A stretch of DNA of 64,000 nucleotides from the NCBI RefSeq assembly GCF_026745355.1, contig NC_079209.1:19444987-19508986 (forward strand), written 5' to 3'. Position 1 is the stretch's first letter. Each line of letters opens with the position of its first letter. The DNA comes from Beta vulgaris subsp. vulgaris (taxonomy: Eukaryota > Streptophyta > Magnoliopsida > Caryophyllales > Amaranthaceae). This document shows positions 36,301 through 45,149 of the stretch, one piece after another. Made by a program: the position numbers and the translations under genes. The notes beneath the pieces are model-generated. The model saw nothing but the letters and a program-made list of their open reading frames with translations, ran no database searches and was not told where the DNA came from.

Positions 36301-38390
36301 ATTGCATGTCATTGTCAGAAATATGTCCGGCTTGCCAAACTTTTGTACCAAGGCCATGGCATCTTGGTACTCTGGTGCATATTCGTGGGCTTCCTACGAA
36401 TGAAGATGGTAGTATCGTCCTTGACCAACCTTCTCTGTAGATGTAAATTAATGGAAAAAATTAATGTTAATTGAAGGGTTTTCTTTCTAAGAAAGAGTAT
36501 TGGTATAGGTAAATCAATATAAACTGTGTTATTGCTCTCCATCATTTAGAGAATCTCTAAGCCCTTGTACAAATCAGCACGTATCTTGTCTTGATTGAGT
36601 GCAATCCATCTCAGCTTGGATGCTTGCATTTTGACACAATTATCAACAACATATTGTTGGAGTAGACGACCACCTCTTAAGAGTAGAGAATCAAGATGTT
36701 GTCGCATCTAAGAAACATTATTTTGTTGCTGTTAGAATGATATGTGTGCAAAGCTGTAGGAAAATAGGGCATACACATAGAAGGTAAAATAATTTTATAG
36801 AACATATATGCATAGAATTCCCGGCATGTCAGCTTCCTGCCAGTAGCAGTACAACTGTTTAAATCCCAACCATAAGAGCCATAAGGAAATAATAGAGGAT
36901 ACTGTAGTGGGTCGTAATAACCCGTTGTATCTTTGATATACATCAGTTGCCCATTGACAGACTCTATCATAATATCTCTCTCTTTTAGGTTAGCCATGTC
37001 ATCCCCTCCAACGACGACGGCTGCCACTTGGATGCTGAAGGCATTGAGTATGACGATTATTAGCAGGTTGCTCTTTGATGACAAACTTGCATTCGTGTAT
37101 GTCCGTACGTTGTGCAAGATGGAGAAGATTATGAACAAAAGGATTATGGGCATTTAGAATATTCTTAATCCTGTCAATGATGTCGATCCGTAATGATGAA
37201 TTTTCAGCTGCACGATTTTCATTTTCATGATCAGTGTCATAAATGTAGAGCTGAAGGAACCGAGGACGATCATTTGAGTTCAAAGGCAGAAGACGCCTAT
37301 GCGATGGTAAATAGACATTTGAGCGCGATATGTGTACCCCTTGATGTGCATTGGCCAATTCATCATCTATTTTCTACTCCATTGAAGTGAACGCGAAGAC
37401 ATGATTATACTTACGGATGTTCTCTCTGAAGTGAATCCCATTATCCGATTGATCAGAGAACAGGTCAAGTAAATCAGTCGACAAAGGTAACTCAGGTAGA
37501 TTGACCTTTCCATTTAAGCAGCAAAGTTTGGGAGATTCAGATCTAAATAGGCGTGCTTGACAATGTGGACACGTTGTCATTGTAGGCAAATTAAATATAG
37601 GCACCCCTTGTGACTCGGTATAATTTCTTGCACAATTTCGATAACCATGTCTCCCCACTTTCCAAACCCTCACATCATCAAAGATGAGACTTGATATGTT
37701 GTTCGCATGAGATCTCATGTTGTTATCAATTTCAAGCAATGGATCAGGCAAACAATTGTCTCTTTCGGTCTCAACTAAGTGTGGAATGTCTATTGCATCG
37801 GTTATGGGTTCCAATATATCTGCATTTGTTCTACTACTTCTCCTACACAAAAGAATGGATTGGGCAAGTTGCGGCATCTCGAAGTCCCCATAACTTTCAT
37901 TGGGCAGTTGAATATGATTTTCAATGTTTGCGCGTGTGTCGAGTGAACGGAGTTCACCAATGGGGTGTGCTGCATGATTGAAAAGGTTTATATTTTGATA
38001 AGTACATTTAATAGTGAATCGTATATTACTATTTTTTAATCTATTTACATTAGAGCTCTTACAATCATGTATTTGTCGTCCATCTCCATTGACAATATGA
38101 TCGTAGTTAGTAATATCTGTCATGGGTCTTCTAACTTGTGAAGAGCTGGAAGCATCATTACGATTTTAAATCATGATATGTCCTTGTCCAGAGGTTGTTT
38201 GAGGTCGACTTTCTTGAGAAGTAACGACAGTTTCTCGAATTACACGGGCATAATTAGATTGCCTTTTTGCTTTCTCATGTCCTCTTTGCTCAGGTGTAAG
38301 TGATTGCCTTTGACGTCTTTTCTTATCACTCCATTTCCTCCTTTGTTGTTGCATTTTTTCTCTTTCATTTTCATCCATTATGAAACACAA
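33385..38390 (-). pseudogene. Helitron-1 Rep-helicase (RepHel), frameshifted
   Basis: Minus-strand start about 38378 (MDENEREKMQQQRRKW), then zinc-finger-like CPHCQARLF (about 37570), ANAHQGVHI, RFLQLYIYDT, YDPLQYPLLFPYG and LTCREFYAYM, the Helitron-like N domain. The Rep HUH site reads GLPHSY instead of GLPHxH (about 36135). The two-Tyr motif YLYKYIHKG is kept (about 35697). The Pif1-type helicase shows Walker A GLGGTGKTF (about 34690), Walker B IIIWDEAPM (about 34465), FGGDFRQVLPV, and C-terminal FALTINKSQG then SHGQLYVALSRG-like sequence to TAA at 33385. Rep nicks and joins DNA and the helicase unwinds it. At least five frame shifts or stops make it inactive. Confidence 0.9.
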
Positions 38391-38663
38391 ATATCAATCT
38401 TATTTATTATTGAAAAAACATATAATATTTATTAATATGTTCGTGTGTAAATCTTTATTGAAAAACAAAATTTCTTATTTTTATGTAATATGTATTGTCA
38501 TATATTAATAGAGATTCAAGATATCAACACCTACGAATTCCTCTCTAAGTCTAACTTTAATTTTTAATGTTTAATAACTTTTTTTTCTAAGTTATTAGAT
38601 TTGATTTTTTGTGTGTCGTACCTCTCTTTACATATAGGAGTATTCTTCCATATAGAATAGAGA

Positions 38664-38720
38664 TATGTAATTTATGAATTTTGTAGAGGGTAAAAGGTGA
38701 ATTATTCTTCTCAAGGATTA
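38664..38720. other. Filler at Helitron-1 5' junction
   Basis: 57 bases between the Helitron 5' end and the duplicated leader. It includes TAAAAGGTGAATTATT and CTTCTCAAGGATT, both short copies of sequence found within the neighbouring duplication (about 38808-38824 and 38786-38798), in scrambled order. The remaining roughly 25 bases are of unknown origin. Confidence 0.85.
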
Positions 38721-39593
38721 TTCGGACCTAAGAACAATTCTTAGATTCCTTTCCCAATCAAGGAAGTTGTTCCCGTTCAATTTATCCTTCTCAAGGATTG
38801 AACGTAAGTTAAAAGGTGAATTATTGTTACCAGACATGCTATCTACATAAAAGATGCAAAAGTAATAAGTATGTTTATCATAATAGCTTTTAACAAATTT
38901 TAAACACTTTAAAATAAAAGATATGCACTTGACCAATTTTAACATGTCCCCCTTTTTGAATCAAGTGGTTCTAAGATCCTATCAAACATGATTTATAAGT
39001 GGACTTTGGCCTCAACTTAAAACCAAGTTCAAAAAGGTAAGTAAACTCCTTTACTAATTACAACATTTGTAATTCTTAGTTAATGGGTGTTTGCTAAGGT
39101 GATTACGCTCCCAGGTAAGGAAGTTACCCACAACGTTGAGGAGAGCTTCCTAATCCTAGACGAGACTGTCACCCAAACACAAAACCCATAAACTTTGCTA
39201 CAAAATCCAAAACCATGTTGATGATTTTGTTGGGCCAAACCAAAATAAACTTGCAAATTTCGGAAATTTACTCTACTTAGCCCACGATTGAAAGTAACAC
39301 TCTGCTTTGGCAGAACCTATTACTAACAATCAAGTTTTAGTAGGTGTTTATTTGGAATAGCAAAATCCCAATATTTTATTTAAGGGGCCTAAGTAAATTA
39401 TTATGTTGATATTACTAGTGAACATTTAAATAATTAAATCACAAGCATAATAAACTTAGAAAGCCTTTAAAAGCAATATTATTTAAATGCATAAAATAAA
39501 ATGTGATCCTAGTATGGCCCCTAAACCTAAAGACTACTCTTTATGGCTCCCTTGTTGAATCACCATGGATCACCATCCTTGTACTTCATAGGA
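38721..39593. repeat. 871-bp direct duplication, copy on the 5' side of Helitron-1
   Basis: Counterpart of 28480-29350. It contains a truncated second copy of the gag start (minus ATG at 38837, about 39 codons) that runs into filler. Its outer border is the inferred A/T insertion site at 39593/39594. Confidence 0.95.
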
Positions 39594-40943
39594 TAAGATT
39601 GAATCACCATTCTTCTTATTAATACTTGAATAAATATTTTTGGAATTATAAACTAAAATATTACAAGAATACCAACGATGCATAGATCGTATTTAGATTA
39701 CAAAAATACATTAACGATACGCAGATCGTATTTTCTATCCAAGTTTTGGGCCATACTAGTCACCGCATGCATTCATAATATCAAATATATAAAACATGCA
39801 TTTTAATCAACTATTTAAATAAATTATCATGTTTTAACAACTTTAAAACATAATAACACCATGAAGATTTAATCACACATTAAATCTTATGGTTGGTACC
39901 TTAAGACAAAATTTAATCATATTAGAATTTCGTCTCACAAAGGCTTTAAAATATTAATCTAACAAATTTAATCAAATTAAACTTAAACAAAAATTAAAGC
40001 AATTGTAGGCACCACATATAATTTAATCATATTAAAAACAAAAACTTAACATGATGACTAACCACATAAATAGGCATGGAAGATTTAATCAACTATTAAT
40101 ACTAACAACCTAAAATGTAATTAACATCATAAAAATAATAATAATAATAAAATAGTTACTAACTCCTTAGTAACCCCCTTTAAAATGAAATAGTCAATTA
40201 TCACATATAATTAACTAATAAAATTAAAACTCATTATTTTAATTCAATTATGACTTAAATATAAAATTAATCACCATTAATAAATCAATTTGCAATATTC
40301 GAATATACTCAAAAAAACAACATTTTTTTTATAAAGCTGCCAAGGCAGCAGTGTGCAAGCACCACTGTCACCTCAGCAGCGGCCCACCACCGACGCGCAA
40401 GAGGGTGGCAGCACCGGCAACCTGGCCACGACGGCCTGGCCACGGCGACGATCACCACCGGCAGCCTGCACAGCGCGGGCAACAAGCTGCGCAAACAGCA
40501 GCGCCCAGCGCAGGATATGACCCGCGCCAGCCACCACGCACGCCAGCCACAGTCCGGTGGCGCCGGCGGCGCTCCAGCCCTACGCCGGCCGATTTTCCGG
40601 CGGCCTTCCCCTTCCCTCTCAATTATCAATCAACCCTTGTGCATAATTGAATGGAAGTTATAACAAATTGTTTTGGGAAAAAAGTTAGGGTTCATATCAA
40701 TTTTGTTTAAAAAAAAAAACATGAACTAACACACAAAATCTGATATTTTGTGATGTGAGATTTCAATTTTGAGTATAATATATATTTATATATACATAAA
40801 AATCCAATTTTTATGTTTCCAATCAATTAATATCATAATATCAATTATGCAAATAAATTTATATATAAAACCCTCCCGTAATAATTGAATTAAAAAAATG
40901 AAATAAAAAATGCATCAACATGATCATATTAATCTATGCAATA
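38838..40943 (-). other. copia-2 5' leader, about 2.1 kb
   Basis: The stretch from the primer binding site to gag is long for a copia element. It is AT-rich except for a GC-rich island at 40331-40615. I see no protein domain in it. Confidence 0.7.
40331..40615. other. GC-rich island in copia-2 leader
   Basis: About 285 bp with many GGC, GCC and CCGGCG words, set sharply in AT-rich DNA. Open frames on both strands reflect composition (Ala/Pro/Arg). It has no TIRs or duplications. It could be a captured exon or a structured RNA leader; I cannot decide. Confidence 0.6.
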
Positions 40944-40959
40944 GGCGAACTGATACCAC
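40944..40959 (-). other. copia-2 primer binding site
   Basis: The minus strand reads TGGTATCAGTTCG just after the 5' LTR end, matching the usual initiator-tRNA-Met primer site TGGTATCAGA in its first 9 bases. Confidence 0.9.
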
Positions 40960-41674
40960 TGTAGGAACATAGATGCATAATGCGGAAAATCAAGTATCAA
41001 ATACTTGTACATCTATCCCAAGATCATTGCATAAATTAGTATGAATCAGACAATAGTATAGAATTATACCTTTGATGCGTATGTTTCTCTTGTCCACCAA
41101 ACTTCTAGTGGAGATCACCTTAGAACATCAAGCGTCGTTCCTCTGATGTTGGTCCACGAACAACACTTGGATCACCACGTATGCTAGTACGGAAGAGAGA
41201 CAAACTCACTTGCTTTTGGTGGTGTATGAGGGCCGAAATATAGGGAGGAAAACTAGAGAGAAAAATCAGATTTTTTCTCTTAAGAAGATGACACACAAAA
41301 AGATGCTCAACAATGTAACTCCTAATACAAATATATAGGAGTGGTTACAAGTGAACTTCATGAGGTTTTATTGGCCTCATAATGTGAAACATTATGAGCC
41401 TAATAAACTCATAAGTTACACATTTTTTCCATCCACCATAAAATCATCCAACCCATTTCACAAATGGGTTTGGATATTATCCAAGTGTTATTACTTGTGT
41501 GACCTCATAGGACTCAATAATACTAGTAGTTGGCCCTAATCATATTAGTCCAACAAGCCATAATTAGCTTCTAGCAAAACGTTGTGATCATCTAATATTA
41601 TTGAATATATTATCTCCATAACTTATCCTAATATTATTTAGTTTATTACACTTGATCGAGGACAAAATTCTTCA
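40960..41674 (-). repeat. copia-2 5' LTR
   Basis: 715 bp, TGTAGG to TTCA in plus reading, followed by AAAAG. A TATA-like TATATAT on the minus strand at about 41330-41337 lies inside and could direct element transcription. Confidence 0.94.
41330..41337 (-). promoter_or_regulatory. copia-2 LTR TATA-like box
   Basis: The minus strand reads CTATATATT in the 5' LTR. Position and strand fit an LTR promoter; no start site was measured. Confidence 0.5.
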
Positions 41675-41679
41675 AAAAG

Positions 41680-41944
41680 AACCAAGAGGAGTTGGATTCT
41701 AGAAGAAATTTGATGAAGTTGTTGACATGAAGCTCCTTAGAACATTAGGGTGGTCCTTCGAACTTCTGTAAGGAGAAAGCAATAGCTTGGAGCAAATGGT
41801 TTGTTCCTTTGATTGAGGAGCAGAGTAGTTACTTTGATAAAGGATCAACAACTTGTAGAAACCGTATTGTGGTTAGAGCTTATAAGGAAGAAGCTGAGAA
41901 ATAAAATTGATGTTAGGATATAATTTAGTTAAGCATGATATGTA
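41680..41944 (+). other. Pre-insertion sequence next to copia-2, coding-like remnant
   Basis: Continues the sequence left of 23003. A short plus frame reads AWSKWFVPLIEEQSSYF then RNRIVVRAYKEEAEK and stop at about 41903. I do not recognise it; it may be the C-terminal end of an old transposase or host gene. Confidence 0.3.
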
Positions 41945-42262
41945 CTCCCTCTGTTTCCTAAAGATCTTCCCACTTACTGTTCCTACAGATACCAAGGAAA
42001 ATCAAGTTGTGTGGGGCATGGTGTGAGTAAAGTAGGAGAGAGAAAGGGGTTAAGATAAATAAACAAATAAAAAGGGGTTAAAGTGGGAGAGAGAAATGGA
42101 GTAAAATTGAATTAATAATGTAATGGTGGACCATATGATAGTGACATGAGAGGGTAAATAGGGAAATTTGTTTTGTCAAATAAGGAATAAAGCAAAAGAG
42201 GGAAGATCTTTTGGAAATACCCTTAAACGGAAAGAGGGAAGATCTTTAGGAAACGGAGGGAG
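41945..42262. mobile_element. Stowaway-type MITE
   Basis: 318 bp with inverted ends CTCCCTCTGTTTCCTAAAG / CTTTAGGAAACGGAGGGAG, flanked by TA (41943-41944, 42263-42264). This fits the Tc1/mariner-derived Stowaway group. No coding sequence. Confidence 0.92.
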
Positions 42263-42687
42263 TATCAAATAAGTAAAATATTTTATTTTTGTGAATAATT
42301 AAAATAAAATCTTAATATCTTATCTTTGTTAGTTTGTGAGTTAGATTTAATTAGGATAATGAGTTATATTTTATAATAATATTTTTGGGTTAAATTCTTA
42401 ATTAATTAGTTTATATTTTAGTTTGTTAAATCACGGTTATCTAGTTGTTAATTAAAAATAACAAATTTTTAATGTGTGGTCAAAGCTACCAAGTCTATGA
42501 TGTTGTTTAGGTTGTTTTTAATTTCTAGGGGGTTAGTAGTAACTAAGTGAAACATGCTGAGTTACTCGAGGCTATAAATAGTTCACTCTAAACTTCATTT
42601 TAGTGAGTGACTGATATACCTAAAATAGGATATATGATATTCAATTACGTCAATGCTAATTGAATTCTTAACAAGTGTCATTGTTCT
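42263..42687. other. AT-rich sequence before the gypsy element
   Basis: No gene or repeat recognised. The gypsy insertion site GTTCT is at 42683-42687. Confidence 0.5.
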
Positions 42688-43092
42688 TGTTTCTGTCTAG
42701 AAATTAAGGGTTCTGATTCCTTTGCTTAGGGAATACCGGGTCAGATTCGAATGTCCTGAGTCCAAAGTCTGTACGCCGGAATCCTGCAAAAGTAATGGTT
42801 AGACTGCCCCGGGGGTTGTTCCGGGATCGCCTCTCCGACGCTCAAGTCAGTAATCAAACTTAGAGAGATAAAGTCTAGAGAGAGATGCTCTGGTTTGTTA
42901 GGTAAGAATTCAATACCTTCTCATTGATGAGGGGGTTGAGTATTTATAGTGCTGGGGATATCCCAACTGTAGGCCAGCTGGAGGGCACTGACAGCTGGGA
43001 GGCATTATCACAGGTGGGGCCCTCTGGAGGTTTAAGGCTTTATTGGGCTTAATTATCTCTGGCAGGCTCAACCCAGGAAATAAGCCCAAACA
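42688..43092 (-). repeat. gypsy 3' LTR
   Basis: 405 bp, TGTTTCTGTC to AGCCCAAACA, nearly identical to 53579-53980. Confidence 0.96.
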
Positions 43093-43199
43093 ATTAGCCC
43101 TACGCTAGGAATGGGAAACATCGAGGCCTTGCTGAAGTGTCTCCCGTTCGTGGCGGACCCCAGACAGTCCTGAGCCCAGGCTGACCTGGTCTTCTAGAG

Positions 43200-43480
43200 G
43201 AAAAGGGGGCACGTGCCGACCCAATCTTCTCAAGGAGGGGGTGGCGAGTGCCGACCCGGTCTCCTTGGAGAGAAGGGCGGCATGTGCCGACCCGGTCTCC
43301 TCAAGGAGAGGGGTGGCTAGTGCCGACCCGGTCTCCTTGGAGAGAAAGGCGGCATGTGCCGACCCGGTCTCCTCAAGGAGAGGGGTGGCTAGTGCCGACC
43401 CGGTCTCTTCAAGGAGGGGGGGTGGCACATGCCGACCCGGTTCCTTAGAGGAGAGGGGAGGAGAAAGGATGCGTCGACCC
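43200..43480. repeat. Tandem repeats, alternating units of about 36 bp (72-bp higher order)
   Basis: Units start at TGCCGACCCGGTCTC and alternate between two variants (one with CTCCTTGGAGAG, one with CTCAAGGAGAGGGGTGG), giving a 72-bp higher-order period. Plus and minus frames through it are repeat artefacts. Confidence 0.88.
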
Positions 43481-43760
43481 GGTCTCGAGGGAGAGAGAGG
43501 AAGCTGGCGTGCCGACCAGGTCTCGTAGGAGAGAGGGGAAGCTGGCGTGCCGACCCGGTCTCATAGGAGAGAGGGGAAGCTGGCGTGCCGACCCGGTCTC
43601 GTAGGAGAGAGGGGAAGCTGGCGTGCCGACCTGGTCTCATAGGAGAGAGGGGAAGCTGGCGTGCCGACCCGGTCTCATAGAAGAGAGGGAAAGCTTGCGT
43701 GCCGACCCGGTCTCGTAGGAGAGAGGGGAAGCTTGCGTGCCGGCCCGGTCTCGTAAAGAA
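43480..43760. repeat. Tandem repeat, 38-bp period
   Basis: About seven copies of a 38-bp unit containing GCGTGCCGACCCGGTCTC and GGAGAGAGGGGAAGCTG; 43507 to 43545 gives exactly 38. It grows out of the same core as the preceding array. Confidence 0.9.
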
Positions 43761-43800
43761 ATGGAAGGGTAGGGCTCGTACATGGCTCGGACCATGGACC

Positions 43801-44617
43801 AATGAGCCCCATGCTTGTCCGAGCCGGTACCCACTCTCGCTAAGTCAATCTGGGACTTAGGAGACTTACTCAACCAAAGAGGAGAGCCTCCTTGGGCCGA
43901 GCTGGTTGGACGCGGCTCGGCTGAGGGGCCAATGAGCCCCATGCTTGTCCGAGCCGAGCCGGTGCCTGCTCTCGCTAAGTCAATCTGGGACTTGGGAGAT
44001 TTACTCAACCAAAGAGGAGAGCCTCCTTGGGCCGAGCTGGTTGGACGCGGCGCGGATGAGGGGCCAATGAGCCCCATGCTTGTCCGAGCCGGTGCCTGCT
44101 CTCGCTAAGTCAATCTGGGACTTAGGAGACTTACTCAACCAAAGAGGAGAGCCTCCTTGGGCCGAGCTGGTTGGACGCGGCTCGGCTGAGGGGCCAATGA
44201 GCCCCATGCTTGTCCGAGCCGGTGCCTGCTCTCGCTAAGTCAATCTGGGACTTAGGAGACTTACTCAACCAAAGAGGAGAGCCTCCTTGGGCCGAGCTGG
44301 TTGAACGCGGCTCGGCTGAGGGGTCAATGAGCCCCATGCTTGTCCGAGCCGGTGCGTGCTCTCGCTAAGTCAATCTGGGACTTAGGAGATTTACTCAACC
44401 AAAGAGGAGAGCCTCCTTGGGCCGAGCTGGTTGGACGCGGCTCGGATGAGGGCCAATGAGCCCCATGCTTGTCCGAGCCGGTGCCTGCTCTCGCTAAGTC
44501 AATCTGGGACTTAGGAGATTTACTCAACCAAAGAGGAGAGCCTCCTTGGGCCGAGCTGGTTGGACGCGGCTCGGATGAGGGGCCAATGAGCCCCATGCTT
44601 GTCCGAGCCGGTGCCTA
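43801..44617. repeat. Tandem repeat, 130-bp period, six full copies
   Basis: The word AATGAGCCCC starts at 43801, 43931, 44066, 44196, 44326, 44455 and 44585, spacings 130, 135, 130, 130, 129, 130. Copies are highly similar. The 5-base longer unit carries a GAGCC duplication. Confidence 0.96.
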
Positions 44618-44923
44618 AGTTTTTGGACCACTGGCTGAGGTGACCGAGTTGGTAACCTTGAGCTGATGAACTAGCAATCTTGAGCTGGTGAACTTAATAG
44701 TTCCTTGAAACCTGAAATGCCACGTGGCGATGGTGGATTATTGGGGTGCTTGAAAACATGGTGGCGATTCAACTTCTGGTCATTTATGACCTTTGTGACG
44801 ATTGATATTCCTGGGAGCTGTGTCTTTTGAACAGTTTTGGGCATTTGGGAGGCCCATTAAGGTGGCGAAAACACAGGGCCCGGTCCAAGATGCGACGCGG
44901 GACACGAAAACCGAGGATTTTGC

Positions 44924-44931
44924 CTATAAGT
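44924..44931 (+). promoter_or_regulatory. TATA box of the antisense gene
   Basis: CTATAAGTAG on the plus strand, followed from about 30 bp downstream by a CT-rich leader (44968-45045) typical of plant 5' untranslated regions. The first ATG of the antisense gene is at 45150. A GT at 45069 could start a leader intron, but no clear acceptor was found. Confidence 0.65.
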
Positions 44932-45149
44932 AGGGAGAGAGGAGAGAGATTTTGTCACTTTTACAATTCTCTCTCTCTCTCTAAATTTGAGATTTCTGCT
45001 CTTTCTCTCTCTACTTTTAGAGTTCCTTCTCTCTCTAAGTCCGGGTTCCATCTTCTTCGTCCGACCAGGTACGCACTTGTTTTGCTTTTTCACTAAGTTT
45101 TTCTTCTCTTTCTTTTAATAAAATCGGCCGACCCCCTTCTTGATAAATA

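Larger units (their letters stand above)
29351..38663 (-). mobile_element. Helitron-1: Rep-helicase/RPA Helitron, 9.3 kb
   Basis: On the minus strand the 5' end TCTCTATTC starts at 38663 after host A (38664). The 3' end is a hairpin (GCACG/CGTGC, 29363-29377, loop of 5) followed by terminal CTAG (29351-29354) and host T. It encodes a Rep-helicase and, 3' of it, an RPA1-like protein, the usual plant Helitron set. It is inserted in the copia-2 leader and flanked by an unusual 871-bp direct duplication. Confidence 0.9.
23009..41674 (-). mobile_element. copia-2: Ty1/copia LTR retrotransposon interrupted by Helitron-1
   Basis: LTRs at 23009-23722 and 40960-41674 are flanked by AAAAG (23004-23008 and 41675-41679). 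Coding order on the minus strand is gag, protease, integrase, RT, RNase H. LTRs differ at about 25 of 714 positions by eye count, so the insertion is older than the gypsy element here. Helitron-1 and a duplicated leader segment lie inside. Single-base frame shifts and one stop break the gag-pol frame. Confidence 0.95.

Noticed and set aside
40309..40650. Overlapping frames of about 100 codons on both strands in the GC island
   Set aside because: Both are driven by composition and have no recognisable domain or splice borders.
43241..44600. Open frames on both strands with repeated protein motifs (for example repeats of SSAQGGSPLWLSKSP)
   Set aside because: They follow exactly the 130-bp and 36/38-bp tandem DNA repeats and appear on both strands; they are repeat artefacts, not genes.
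43801..44617. Regular 130-bp array considered as CRISPR-like
   Set aside because: The whole unit is repeated with no unique spacers, and the setting is a plant retrotransposon.
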